Shown one piece after another: positions 50,755 through 59,688 of a stretch of 64,000 nucleotides of DNA. A program made the position numbers and the translations under genes. The notes beneath the pieces were generated by a model. It was not told where the DNA came from, ran no database searches, and saw nothing but the letters and a program-made list of their open reading frames with translations. The stretch spans positions 34,525-98,524 of the forward strand of contig JAJYRN010000008.1 of assembly GCA_021794095.1 (NCBI GenBank), read 5' to 3'. Position 1 is the stretch's first letter. The number at the start of each line of letters is the position of its first letter. The stretch is from Acidobacteriota bacterium. GTDB taxonomy: Bacteria > Acidobacteriota > Holophagae > Holophagales > Holophagaceae.

Positions 50755-51555
50755 ATGAGCCAAGAGCCAAAAAAAACCGCCCCCGCCAAACCGGCGGCAC
50801 CGGCCGAGAGCCTCGAGGATGCCGTCTATCGGTCTTCGTTGTCGGCGGGGAATAAGGAAATCCGAGGGGGCAACCCCCTTGTGACGATCCCCACGACCAT
50901 CGCCATGTACACCCTGTTCGGCTTCGTGGCCTTCCAGCTGGCGAAGCAGACGGATGCTGGCAAGAAGATCATCAAGACCGTGGGCATTGACCTCACTGAG
51001 CAGCAGGATGCTCCGCCGCCTCCGCCGCCACCTCCGCCTCCGCCTCCGCCGCCACCTCCACCGCCTCCGGCTGCGGTGACCTCGGCCAAGATGGACACCA
51101 CCCCCATTGATCCGCGGCAGGAAGTGGTGCCGGAAACGGTGCCCAAGGAACTGCCCAAGCAGGACAACTCTCTGGGTGGTGTTCCGGGCGGTGTTCCGGG
51201 TGGCGTCCCTGGTGGTGTCATCGGCGGCGTTCCCGGTGGCGTGGTCGGCGGAGTGACCGGCGGCACAGGTCGCGTGGTGGACTTCGACTTCAGCCAGATC
51301 AAGATCAAGTACCGTCCCCCCGCGCCGCCCTACCCGCCCCTCGCCAAGATCGCCCGCATCCAGGGCACCGTGGTGGTGGTGGTCAACATCGGTCCCGATG
51401 GCGTGCCTACATCCGCCCATGCCAAGGAGGGCCCCCCCCAGTTGCGCGCCTATGCCGAGGCCTACGCCATGAAGTGGCGCTTCGAGCCCGCCCTGCTGAA
51501 CGGCGTTCCCCAGTACGCCCGTTTCACGCTCACCATGCCCTTCCGTCTCCAATAG
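50755..51555 (+). CDS. tonB: TonB family protein with long polyproline and Gly-Val-Pro repeats
   Basis: Couples the ExbBD proton motor to outer-membrane receptors. 266 residues: a cytosolic start, one transmembrane helix (about 46-64), a run of 19 prolines (about 87-105), a Gly-Gly-Val-Pro repeat (GGVPGGVPGGVPGG, about 142-170) and the C-terminal TonB domain (about 185-266; YPPLAKIARIQGTVVVVVNI, AMKWRFEPALLNGVP). Two low-complexity spacers in one TonB are uncommon; usual spacers are Pro-Glu/Pro-Lys. ATG 50755 has GGGAG upstream. First of tonB-exbB-exbD-exbD. Repetitive DNA here makes length variation likely. Confidence 0.9.
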   Translation: MSQEPKKTAPAKPAAPAESLEDAVYRSSLSAGNKEIRGGNPLVTIPTTIAMYTLFGFVAFQLAKQTDAGKKIIKTVGIDLTEQQDAPPPPPPPPPPPPPPPPPPPAAVTSAKMDTTPIDPRQEVVPETVPKELPKQDNSLGGVPGGVPGGVPGGVIGGVPGGVVGGVTGGTGRVVDFDFSQIKIKYRPPAPPYPPLAKIARIQGTVVVVVNIGPDGVPTSAHAKEGPPQLRAYAEAYAMKWRFEPALLNGVPQYARFTLTMPFRLQ

Positions 51556-51626
51556 CAGGCCCTCGCGCCACACCTACTTCGACCTGACCGTCGTTCACCC
51601 ATTCATCCACTCGAGAGGAACCATCC

Positions 51627-52349
51627 ATGAACCTGTTCGCCTCCCCCCTGGTGCTCGCCCTTGCCGAAGGCCAGGGATTCTCGCCCGTCGAGCTCTTCAA
51701 GTCCGCTTCGATCTTCAACAAGGGCATCATCTGCCTCCTGATCTTCCTCATCGCGTTGCAGATCTACGTTGCCATCGAGCGCTTCGTGACCTACGCGCAG
51801 AGCAATGCCGCCTCTGAGAAGTTCCTGAAGCTCTTCATGGATACCCTCCGCCGCGGTGACTTCGAGGCCGCCAAGCGCGCTGCCACCACCCACAACAAGT
51901 CCCACGTGGCCCTGGTGCTGAAGCACGGGCTGGACATCTTCCAGTACGAGAAGCAGCTCAAGACCTTGAATCCCAACCATGACGCCATCCAGCCCGTGGA
52001 GCGCGCCATTGTCCGCGGCACCTCCGAAGTGCTTGAGCTCCTCAAGAAGGGCATGAGCAGCCTCGCCACCATCGGCGCCCTGGCCCCCTTCATCGGCCTG
52101 CTCGGCACCGTGGTCGGCATCATCAAGGTGTTCTCGGACCTGAAGACCAAGGGCGCTGGCGACATCAACGCCCTGGCCGGTTCCATCGGTGAGGCTCTGG
52201 CCACCACCGCCCTCGGCCTCGTCTGCGCCATCCCGGCCGTGTGGTTCTACAACCTGCTCACCAACAAGCAGGATATGGTCGTCACCAACATCAACAACGC
52301 CGCCTCCCAGATGATTGACGAGTTCATCCGCCGCGAGAGCCAGGCCTGA
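51627..52349 (+). CDS. exbB: ExbB/TolQ proton-channel protein
   Basis: A 240-residue MotA/TolQ/ExbB protein with three membrane helices (about 28-48, 145-168, 185-208), the third with the family Gly/Ala-rich helix ALATTALGLVCAIPAVWFYNL and the second with GALAPFIGLLGTVVGII. It powers TonB along with ExbD. Cytoplasmic loop helix follows helix 1. It lies 71 bases after tonB and 58 before exbD, with clear ribosome-binding sites. Confidence 0.93.
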   Translation: MNLFASPLVLALAEGQGFSPVELFKSASIFNKGIICLLIFLIALQIYVAIERFVTYAQSNAASEKFLKLFMDTLRRGDFEAAKRAATTHNKSHVALVLKHGLDIFQYEKQLKTLNPNHDAIQPVERAIVRGTSEVLELLKKGMSSLATIGALAPFIGLLGTVVGIIKVFSDLKTKGAGDINALAGSIGEALATTALGLVCAIPAVWFYNLLTNKQDMVVTNINNAASQMIDEFIRRESQA

Positions 52350-52407
52350 TCCATCCCACCCCGGCCCCGGGGGTGCAAACGCCCGGGCCCCTTTCTAGGA
52401 GAACACC

Positions 52408-52908
52408 ATGGATGCAGGTGGTGGTTCCAAGGGTGGCATGAAGTCGGACATCAACGTCACGCCACTCGTGGACATCGTGCTGGTGCTGCTGATCATCTTC
52501 ATCGTGATCACCCCGGCCGTGAATAATGCTGTGAAGATCCCGCTTGCCAAGCACGCCCCCAAGGTGGATCAGCAGGAGGACCAGGGGGTGAAGTACCTCA
52601 CCCTCATGCTCACCTCCAAGCGCGATCCGAATACCGGTCAGGTCACGGGCCCGGGCGCGATCCTCATTGACGACAAGGACGCCAAGGACATGCGCTTCTT
52701 CCTCGGCAACGACGCAGAAGATCAGAAGCTCGTGGACTTCATCAACCGCAATATCTCGCAGCACATGGATAAGCGGGTATTCGTCAAGGCCGATGCGGAC
52801 CTCCCCTTCAAGTACGTCAACGAACTGTTCCAGCTCTGTCGCCAGGGGGGCGCTGACGAAGCCTCCATCGTGACCGCCGAGGACAAGTCGAAGGAAGGAG
52901 GCAAGTAA
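52408..52908 (+). CDS. exbD: ExbD/TolR family protein 1
   Basis: A 166-residue ExbD protein: a short cytosolic start, one helix (about 21-43) with the functional Asp in NVTPLVDIVLVLLIIF (about 15-30), then a periplasmic domain. In the ion pathway of the ExbBD motor the Asp carries the proton. Start ATG follows CTAGGAGAACACC. Overlaps the second exbD by one base. The helix is almost identical to that of the paralogue downstream. Confidence 0.92.
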   Translation: MDAGGGSKGGMKSDINVTPLVDIVLVLLIIFIVITPAVNNAVKIPLAKHAPKVDQQEDQGVKYLTLMLTSKRDPNTGQVTGPGAILIDDKDAKDMRFFLGNDAEDQKLVDFINRNISQHMDKRVFVKADADLPFKYVNELFQLCRQGGADEASIVTAEDKSKEGGK

Positions 52909-53423
52909 TGGATGCCGGTGGCCCCAAGGGCAAACAGAAGTCGGATATCAACGTCACGCCCCTGATTGACATCGTGCTGGTGCTCCTCATCGTCTTCATC
53001 GTGATGGTGCCCGGCCTCGCCAAGGCCATGAAGGTGGTCGTCCCGCAGATCGTCACGACGACGACCCCGCCTCCCATTGACAAGAACAATCCGCCCGTCG
53101 TCATCAGCCTCGACAAGGACGGCAAGATGATGCTTCAGACGGATCCCATTGATGCCGACGGCCTCAAACAGAAACTGCCTGACATCGTCATGCTGCAGCC
53201 TCTGGGTTTCCGCAAAGTCTTCCTGAAGATTGACGAGGACACCAAGTTCCAGAGCGCCGTGGATGTCCTGGATGCCATCCGCGTGGCTTCCGACGACGCC
53301 AAGAAGAAGTCTCTGGAGCAGGTGGACAAGTTCCAGGGTCAGGATGGAGGCGACATCAAGGTGGCCGTCTCGCTCCTCAAGAAGCCTGAGGCAGCCACAG
53401 CCCCGGTCAACGCCAAGGGCTGA
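52908..53423 (+). CDS. exbD2: ExbD/TolR family protein 2
   Basis: A 171-residue paralogue of the preceding ExbD with the same NVTPLIDIVLVLLIVF helix and Asp, but a distinct periplasmic domain (for example VDVLDAIRVASDDAKKK and a Lys/Ala-rich end). Doubled exbD genes following one exbB are known in some Acidobacteria, Myxococcus-like bacteria and Xanthomonas; the two ExbD proteins may mix in the ExbB channel. Start shares one base with the stop of exbD1. Confidence 0.92.
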   Translation: MDAGGPKGKQKSDINVTPLIDIVLVLLIVFIVMVPGLAKAMKVVVPQIVTTTTPPPIDKNNPPVVISLDKDGKMMLQTDPIDADGLKQKLPDIVMLQPLGFRKVFLKIDEDTKFQSAVDVLDAIRVASDDAKKKSLEQVDKFQGQDGGDIKVAVSLLKKPEAATAPVNAKG

Positions 53424-53438
53424 TCCGCTGCTTTACCC

Positions 53439-53464
53439 GAAGGCCCCGCACCCGCGGGGCCTTC
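53439..53464. terminator. Hairpin between convergent exbD2 and radical SAM gene
   Basis: Perfect 11-bp stem (53439-53449 with 53454-53464), 4-base loop, in the 51-base gap. It is very stable and centrally placed, so it likely ends both transcripts, although it has no strong T-run on either side. Confidence 0.65.
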
Positions 53465-53474
53465 CTGCGTACGA

Positions 53475-54953
53475 TCAGGGATTGTAGGCGCCCTGGGGCA
53501 GGTTGAGCCCTTCGGGATGGAATGCCTGTCCCAGGGCACCGCCGCGGAAGGCGCCACGATCGGCTGCTTCGAGGTGATCCAGGAGGTGGGACAGGTTCGC
53601 ACCGCTGGGAACGGCGGGCACCCCCAGATCCGCCGCCAGTTGAGGCAGCGTCAGATCATCCAGGAAGGTTCCCTCCTCGCGCACCACCGTACCACGGAGG
53701 GTGTACTGGTCCGTCGGGCCCGTATGGGTCCGCAGGCTCGATGAGGGCACCACCACGGCATCCACCCAATCGCTCTGGCCTCCCCTTCCAACCCGGTCCG
53801 CATGCGCCGCGTAGGTGAGGTCCGCGCCGCAAAGAAGCCCTGCCACCGTGACGCTGTCCCCGAAGCTGACGTTCCGGACGGGAGCCACCCGCAGCTGGCT
53901 GCCCACGGTGCGGTTCAACTCCGCCGCAATACGGGAGAGGGTGGGCGCGAAACTGGCCCCAGTGAGCAGCAGGACGCGCCGCCCCGCGAAGCCCTTCGCC
54001 CGGGGGCTGCGGATGAAGCGGCGGCTGTGTTCCAGGAACCGCCGCACCAGGCCGACACCATTCTCCAGTTGGGCCCAGGAGCGGGAATAGAAGGACCGGC
54101 CTGGAACCTCGACACCGGCCCGGGTGAACCACTCGTCGGCCAAGAGGAGCCACGGCTCGCCGTCGTTGGCCTTGGCGTACTTCCGTACCTCCGGGGCCCA
54201 GCGGGCCACCCAGTCCCGGGCAAAGGCCGGATCCACCTCCTGCACAGAGGGCAGGCCATCGCGGTGGGCGGTGAGTCCCACAGGCACACAGGAAAGGCTC
54301 AAGACACTGCCCCGCCCTTCCCGCCGGCGGGCCCAGAGATCATCCAGTGTCCGCTGCCAAATGGCGCCATCATTGAGGCCGGGTGCCACCACCGCCTGGG
54401 TATGGACATCAATGCCGCCCGCCAACAGACGGTCAATCTTCCGCAGGATGTTCCCTTCCCGGGGATTGCCCACCACCCGCACCCGAGCCTCGGGATCCGT
54501 GGCATGGACCGAGACGTGGATGGGGCTCAGCCGCTCGCGGACGATGCGATCCAGCTCCGCGTCGTCGCTGCTGGAAAGCGTCGTGAAGTGGCCGTAGAGA
54601 AAGGAGAGACGGACATCCTCGTCCTTCAGATACAGGGACTTCCGGAAGCCCCTGGGCATCTGGTGGACGAAGCAGAACACGCAGTTCTGCTTGCAGACCT
54701 TCACCTCATCCTGGGCCAGGTCCACACCCAGACCCTCGCCGCCGTTCTCCACGGTGACCTCGAAGAGGCTGCCATCGGGTCGCTGCACCCTCAGGTTCGT
54801 CTCGTCCCGCTGGGTCACCAGGAACTGGTAATTGAGCTGGTCCAGCACCGCCTCGCCGTTGATGGCCACCAGCGTGTCCCCCGGCCGGATTCCAGCCTCC
54901 TCGGCCAGGCTGCCCGGTTCCACCGCGATGATCTGGACGCCTTTCTGGGCCAA
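53475..54953 (-). CDS. DUF512-type PDZ/radical SAM iron-sulfur protein
   Basis: A 492-residue conserved protein of unknown reaction. An N-terminal PDZ-like domain (about 1-70; GIRPGDTLVAINGEAV) is followed by a radical-SAM-like core with three cysteines in VCKQNCVFCFVHQMP (about 86-100), where the spacing differs from canonical CxxxCxxC, and a C-terminal DUF512 region (about 250-430). Proteins of this set are widespread in Firmicutes, cyanobacteria and others without an assigned pathway. It is transcribed alone, minus strand; two hairpins lie just upstream. Confidence 0.86.
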   Translation of the reverse strand: MAQKGVQIIAVEPGSLAEEAGIRPGDTLVAINGEAVLDQLNYQFLVTQRDETNLRVQRPDGSLFEVTVENGGEGLGVDLAQDEVKVCKQNCVFCFVHQMPRGFRKSLYLKDEDVRLSFLYGHFTTLSSSDDAELDRIVRERLSPIHVSVHATDPEARVRVVGNPREGNILRKIDRLLAGGIDVHTQAVVAPGLNDGAIWQRTLDDLWARRREGRGSVLSLSCVPVGLTAHRDGLPSVQEVDPAFARDWVARWAPEVRKYAKANDGEPWLLLADEWFTRAGVEVPGRSFYSRSWAQLENGVGLVRRFLEHSRRFIRSPRAKGFAGRRVLLLTGASFAPTLSRIAAELNRTVGSQLRVAPVRNVSFGDSVTVAGLLCGADLTYAAHADRVGRGGQSDWVDAVVVPSSSLRTHTGPTDQYTLRGTVVREEGTFLDDLTLPQLAADLGVPAVPSGANLSHLLDHLEAADRGAFRGGALGQAFHPEGLNLPQGAYNP

Positions 54954-54965
54954 GGGGACTCCCCG

Positions 54966-55054
54966 CTCCGGAATTCCTTCGGAATTCCGGAGATAGATTG
55001 TCTCATCTGGAGCGCCTTATGGCTTTTCCTATCTCCGGCCCGCCAGGGCCGGAG
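54966..55054. terminator. Two neighbouring stem-loops between the EF-G-like gene and the radical SAM gene
   Basis: A perfect 12-bp stem with TTC loop (54966-54977 with 54981-54992) and a 9-bp stem (55033-55041 with 55046-55054); both arms begin CTCCGG. They fill the 113-base gap after the EF-G-like stop (minus strand) and before the radical SAM start. Termination of the upstream gene is the likely role; T-runs are weak. Confidence 0.5.
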
Positions 55055-55066
55055 CCGCGCTCCATC

Positions 55067-57106
55067 TCAGGCCGTGGTCTTCGCCGCCTTCCGTGCCTCG
55101 ACCACCTTATCGGCATCGCGGCCGACGAGTTCCTGGAGGTGGTGGAAGGACCAGGTGAAGGAGCCGACGCCCATGGTGAGGCTGCGGAGTTCCACGATGA
55201 CGTCGCTCATCTCGGCCTGGGGGATGTACGCGGACACCACATCCCAGCCGCTCCATCCGGGCTTGGCGTCGAAACCGAGCACCTGGCCGCCCCGGCGGCC
55301 GGTGACGAGCCGCTGGGCCTTGGAGGTGAACTCGCTGGGCACCGAGATGTGCACCTCGGTGATGGGCTCCAGCAGCACCGGATGACACAGGGGAGCGCCT
55401 TCGCTCATGGCGATGCGGGCGGCGGTCTTGAAAGCCATGTCCGAGCTGTCCACGGTGTGGTAGCTGCCATCCACCAGGGCCACATGGATGTCCACAACCG
55501 GGAAGCCCAGGGGCCCGCGCTTCATCCAATCCACCACGCCATGCTCGATGGCCCCGAAGAAGTTCTTGGGCACCACACCACCCACGATGCGTTCCTCGAA
55601 CTCGAAGCCCGCACCGCGCGGCAGGGGCTTGATCTCGAACCACACATCGCCGAACTGGCCGTGGCCGCCGGTCTGGTGCTTGTGGCGGCCATGGATCTTG
55701 GTGGGCTTCGTGAAGGTTTCGCGGTAGGGGACCATGGGCGGGTGGTGCTCCACATCCAGCCCAAAGCGGCTCTTCAGCCGGTCCAGCGCGCACTTGAGGT
55801 GGACCTCGCCCTGGCCCCAGAGGATGCGTTCCTGCGTTTCCGCATTCTGCTCCACCTGGAGAGAGGCATCCTCCTCGCAGAGCTTCTGAAGGGCCAGCGA
55901 AAGCTTCACGTCATCGCCGCTCTTGGTGGTGTGCAGACTGAGGGCCAGCATGGGCTGGAGGGGCTCGGGCCACGCCAGGGCCACCTTGGCGGAGGGCGTC
56001 AGGCCTTCGCTGGTGCGCACCTCATCCATGCGGCCAAGCGCCACTACTTCGCCCATGGCGGCCTTCGACAGCTTGGTCTGCTGGGAGCCGAACAGGCGGT
56101 TGATGCCACTGACGCGGTTGCCGGCCAGGGAAGCTCCATCGGCCACGTCGCCGCGCCACACGCGGGACAGGCTGAGCTTGCCCACATGCTGGGCATGCAC
56201 GGTCTTGAACACTTGCACCAGCGCGTCCTTGCCTTCGGGGAGGCCCAGGCGGACCGCCGTCTCCCCGGCGAAGGGGGCTTCTGCGCAGAGGGTGTCGAAG
56301 AGGCGGCGGATGCCGGCGTCGCGTTCGGCGGAGCCGAAGAGGACCGGCACCAGCAGATCCTCCTGCACATCCTTGGCCATGTCCTCGGAGATCTCCTCCA
56401 GGGGCGGCATGACATCGCTCAGCAGCTCCTCCATGAGGTGGTCGTCGAAATCCGCGAGCCGTTCGAGCATCGCCTGCCGGGCCTCGTGTTCCTCCGGCAG
56501 GACCGATTCGGGCAGGGTGACCAGATCCGCATCCTTGGCCGCATCGTACTGATAGGCGTGCTCACTGATGAGGTCCACGTAGCCGGTGACCTGATCGCCC
56601 TCGCGGATGGGGAGCTCCACCAGCACCAGGGGGCGCTCGGAGACGCCCTGCAACGCGCCCAGGGTGTCTTTCAACCGGGTCGCACTGCCCGGTGCCTCCA
56701 TCTTGTTGATGAAGATGACATGGGGGATCTTGTGGTCATCCAGGAACTTGAGGGCGGGCGCCACCATGAGGGCCCGGGCGGGATCCGGGTCGCAGACCAC
56801 CACGGCGATATCGGCCACCATCAGCGCGTGGACTGCATCCTGGTTGAATTCCACGGATCCGGGGCAATCAATCAGGGTCCAGGCCTGGTTCTGATAGGTG
56901 CAGGCCGCGAGGCTGGCTTCCACGCTCATCTGCCGGGCCTTGGCCTCCAGGGAGGCATCACCGACGGTGTTCCCCTCCTTGACGGAGCCCTTGCGCGGCA
57001 GGGCGCCTGCCGCGAAGAGAAGGCTCTCCATCAAGGAGGTCTTTCCAGAGAGGTAGGGGCCCACGATGGCCGCCACCCGTGGAGTTGACTGGGAATGTCC
57101 GCTCAC
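55067..57106 (-). CDS. EF-G-like translational GTPase (FusA paralogue)
   Basis: About 679 residues, organised as elongation factor G: a GTPase domain with P-loop GPYLSGKTSL (about 13-22), DCPGS for G3 and NKME for G4, domain II, III and IV with the EF-G-like QTGGHGQFGDVWFE, and domain V. The G1 and G4 loops differ from canonical FusA (AHVDHGKT-type, NKMD). It matches the EF-G-like group (TM_1651-type), whose cell role is unclear. GTG 57106 is chosen: AGGAGG stands five bases upstream; a longer frame upstream lacks a site. It is downstream of the fadAB operon terminator. Confidence 0.87.
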   Translation of the reverse strand: MSGHSQSTPRVAAIVGPYLSGKTSLMESLLFAAGALPRKGSVKEGNTVGDASLEAKARQMSVEASLAACTYQNQAWTLIDCPGSVEFNQDAVHALMVADIAVVVCDPDPARALMVAPALKFLDDHKIPHVIFINKMEAPGSATRLKDTLGALQGVSERPLVLVELPIREGDQVTGYVDLISEHAYQYDAAKDADLVTLPESVLPEEHEARQAMLERLADFDDHLMEELLSDVMPPLEEISEDMAKDVQEDLLVPVLFGSAERDAGIRRLFDTLCAEAPFAGETAVRLGLPEGKDALVQVFKTVHAQHVGKLSLSRVWRGDVADGASLAGNRVSGINRLFGSQQTKLSKAAMGEVVALGRMDEVRTSEGLTPSAKVALAWPEPLQPMLALSLHTTKSGDDVKLSLALQKLCEEDASLQVEQNAETQERILWGQGEVHLKCALDRLKSRFGLDVEHHPPMVPYRETFTKPTKIHGRHKHQTGGHGQFGDVWFEIKPLPRGAGFEFEERIVGGVVPKNFFGAIEHGVVDWMKRGPLGFPVVDIHVALVDGSYHTVDSSDMAFKTAARIAMSEGAPLCHPVLLEPITEVHISVPSEFTSKAQRLVTGRRGGQVLGFDAKPGWSGWDVVSAYIPQAEMSDVIVELRSLTMGVGSFTWSFHHLQELVGRDADKVVEARKAAKTTA

Positions 57107-57179
57107 AGTGCCTCCTATTGGATTGGGTTCGATTGGGAACGCCCCAAGTGTTCCGGCCCCGTCCCAGGCTGGCAACACC

Positions 57180-57209
57180 AAAAAAAAGCCGCCCGGGAAA
57201 AGGCGGCTT
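57180..57209 (-). terminator. Intrinsic terminator of the fadAB operon
   Basis: An 8-bp stem (57186-57193 with 57202-57209) and, on the minus strand, a run of eight T (plus-strand A run at 57180-57187). It lies 28 bases after the fadB-like stop and is the clearest rho-independent terminator in the window. Confidence 0.88.
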
Positions 57210-57236
57210 AGGTCACAAAAAAAGGCTGGTTTGAGG

Positions 57237-59600
57237 CTAGTTGCGCAGCGGCTTGCCCGTTTTCAGGATGGCATCCATGCGGGCCTGGGTCTTCTCCATC
57301 CCGCAGAGGCGGGTGAAGGCCTCGCGCTCCAGTTCGAGGATGCGCTCCTCGGTGATCTCCTGGACCAGGCTCACATCTCCGCCGCACAGGATATTGGCCA
57401 GCTCGCCCATGATGACGGCATCGTGCTCGCTTGCCATGCCCTGGAGCTGGAAGTCCCGGACGGCCATCTTGAGAGCCTCGCTGCCACCCCGGCCAGGCAG
57501 GCGCAGGGTGCGCTCCTGCACGGGCTGGAAGTCCGCGGCCATCTTCAGGACTTCCTGCTTGGCCTGGTCCAGGAGGAAGGCCTTGTTCATCACGCGGCGA
57601 TCCGTCCGGCGCAGGTAGCCGTTGCGCTGGGCCTCGTCGAAGCTGGTATTGACGTTGGCCGTGCCGATGCCCTGGAAGGCGGCCTTCACCTTGGGCATGG
57701 GCCCCTTGAGACCCTGGCCAGCCATCGCATCCTCCATGCGGAGGAGCATCTGCAGACAGCCGCCGCCGGCGGGGATGACGCCGACGCCGACTTCCACCAG
57801 GCCGATGTAGAGCTCGGCGTGGCCCACAACCCGCTGGCAGGCCATGGTCATCTCGCAGCCGCCGCCGAGGGCCAGGTTGAAGGGCGCCGCCACCGTCGGG
57901 AACGGCGCATAGGTGAGCATCCGGGCGGCGTACTGCAGCCGCCGCGTCACCTCATAGATCATGTCGAACTGCTTGTCCCGGGCCGCATTCAGCACCATCA
58001 CGAGGTTCGCCCCGGCGCTGAAGTGCTGGCCCTGGTTGCCGACCACGAGACCCTTGAAGCGGCCCGGCACGTGCTTCTGGAGGGTGTCCTCCATCAGGCC
58101 GATGATGCCGTCGTCCAGGGCGTTCATCTTGCTGCGGAAGGCCAGGCAGGCCACGTCATCGCCCAGATCCAGCAGCTGGCAGCTGCCGTTCTCGGCCACC
58201 ACCTTGCCCCGGCCCTCTTCACGCTTGAGGATGATGACGCGCTTGTCCTCGAGGATGGGATCGTAGGCCAGCGTCTTGGGGTTCAGCTGGGCGACGGGGA
58301 TCCCGTGCTCCCAGCGGTAGAAGCTGGTGATGCCCTTGGCCAGCATCTGCTCGATCAGGGGCGCGATGGGCCGTTCCTCGAAGCGCATGCGGGCCACGAC
58401 CCGCTCCACGCCCAGGGCATCCCACAGTTCGAAGGGACCGATCTCCCAGGCGAAGCCGTTCTTGATGGCGCGGTCCACGTTCAGCGGGCCATCGGTCACC
58501 TCGCCCAGGCGGTTCACGGCATAGGTCATGTTGGGAGCGATGCAGCGCCACGCCAGGCGTCCGGCTTCGGTGTCACTGGTGAGCAGCGCCTTCACCTTCT
58601 CGGCGGGATCATCCATGCCCTTCAGCTCTTTGAGGATGGGCCAGTCCTTCTTGACCTGCGGCACATACTCGCGGCTGACGGGATCCAGGGCGAGGAAGCT
58701 CTTCTTGCCCTTGGCATCCTTGGGGCCCTTCTTGAAGAACCCCTGCTTCACCTTGTTGCCGAACAGCTTGTTATCGAGCATCCACTGGAGGAACTCGGGG
58801 AACTTGAAGACGTCGCGCACTTCGTCGTTGGGACACAGGTCGTAGACGTTCTTTGCCGTGGCCGCCAGGATGTCCACGCCCGCCAAATCCGCCGTGCGGA
58901 AGGCGGCGCTCTTGGCGCGAGCGGAGGCATCGCCCAGCACCAGATCCAGCACCTCGAAGGGGATCTGCTCCTTCAGGGCCAGGTGCAGGGTGGCCATGAT
59001 GCCGTGGATGCCGATGCGGTTGCCGATGAAGGTGGGGCTGTCATAGGCGGGCACCACTTCCTTGCCGAGGGCCTCCTCCAGCCAGGTGCGGAACGCCTGG
59101 GCCTCGGCCGCGTCCACTTCGGGGCCCGTCACGAATTCCAGCAGACGGAGGTAGCGCACCGGGTTGAAGAAGTGGGTGATGACGAAGTGCTTGCGGAAGG
59201 CGTCCCCGCGGCCCTCCACGAGCAGCTTCAGGGGAATACCCGAGGTGTTCGAGCTGATCCACGCTCCGGCCTTGAGCTTGGGCTCCAGGCGGGTGTAGAG
59301 CTCGCGCTTGATGGCCAGATCCTCCTTGACCACTTCCACCACCCAGTCGCAGTCCGACAGGCGGTCCAGATGGTCCCGCAGGTTGCCAGGGCGGATCTTC
59401 TTCAGGAACGAGGGATGCATGGCCAGGGCCGGCTTGGACTTCGCCAGGGCCGCCAGGGCCCCTTCCGCCAGCTTGTCCGGGGCCGCCTCGTCAATGACGA
59501 TGTCCAGCAGTTCCACTTGGCAGCCCGCCGAGGCCACGTGGGCCGCGATGCCCGAGCCCATCACACCCGAACCGAGTACCGCAATCTTCTTGATGTTCAT
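57237..59600 (-). CDS. fadB: Trifunctional-type 3-hydroxyacyl-CoA dehydrogenase/enoyl-CoA hydratase (FadB/FadN-like)
   Basis: Two steps of fatty-acid beta-oxidation in one 787-residue chain. N-terminal dehydrogenase: NAD motif VLGSGVMGSGIAAHVA (about 8-23), HFFNPVRYLRLLE with the catalytic His, and a second helical dehydrogenase domain. C-terminal hydratase/isomerase-like part (about 480-680), with AGANL oxyanion segment and GGGCEMTMACQRVVG. This order, dehydrogenase before hydratase, fits FadN of Bacillus rather than FadB of E. coli. ATG 59600 is used (GAGG upstream). Operon: thiolase first, then this gene. Confidence 0.92.
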   Translation of the reverse strand: MNIKKIAVLGSGVMGSGIAAHVASAGCQVELLDIVIDEAAPDKLAEGALAALAKSKPALAMHPSFLKKIRPGNLRDHLDRLSDCDWVVEVVKEDLAIKRELYTRLEPKLKAGAWISSNTSGIPLKLLVEGRGDAFRKHFVITHFFNPVRYLRLLEFVTGPEVDAAEAQAFRTWLEEALGKEVVPAYDSPTFIGNRIGIHGIMATLHLALKEQIPFEVLDLVLGDASARAKSAAFRTADLAGVDILAATAKNVYDLCPNDEVRDVFKFPEFLQWMLDNKLFGNKVKQGFFKKGPKDAKGKKSFLALDPVSREYVPQVKKDWPILKELKGMDDPAEKVKALLTSDTEAGRLAWRCIAPNMTYAVNRLGEVTDGPLNVDRAIKNGFAWEIGPFELWDALGVERVVARMRFEERPIAPLIEQMLAKGITSFYRWEHGIPVAQLNPKTLAYDPILEDKRVIILKREEGRGKVVAENGSCQLLDLGDDVACLAFRSKMNALDDGIIGLMEDTLQKHVPGRFKGLVVGNQGQHFSAGANLVMVLNAARDKQFDMIYEVTRRLQYAARMLTYAPFPTVAAPFNLALGGGCEMTMACQRVVGHAELYIGLVEVGVGVIPAGGGCLQMLLRMEDAMAGQGLKGPMPKVKAAFQGIGTANVNTSFDEAQRNGYLRRTDRRVMNKAFLLDQAKQEVLKMAADFQPVQERTLRLPGRGGSEALKMAVRDFQLQGMASEHDAVIMGELANILCGGDVSLVQEITEERILELEREAFTRLCGMEKTQARMDAILKTGKPLRN

Positions 59601-59618
59601 TGGAAACCTCAAAGAGGG

Positions 59619-59688
59619 AACCGCGAAAAACGCTAAAGGGCGCGGAACAAAAGTGCCTATTTAGCGTTGTTTCGCGAATTTCGCGGTT
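59619..59688. repeat. Extended inverted repeat between fadA and fadB
   Basis: AACCGCGAAA (59619-59628) pairs with TTTCGCGGTT (59679-59688), and AACGCTAAA (59629-59637) with TTTAGCGTT (59660-59668). The spacing is interrupted, so it is an imperfect long hairpin, and the right end enters the thiolase stop. It resembles dispersed palindromic repeats of the CGCGAA type seen in other bacteria. It may reduce fadB relative to fadA, or be a mobile palindrome. Confidence 0.7.

Noticed and set aside
57066..59636. 856-residue plus-strand open frame over fadB
   Set aside because: It is a shadow of the FadB-like gene: no motif, His/Leu/Gln-rich composition and no ribosome-binding site.
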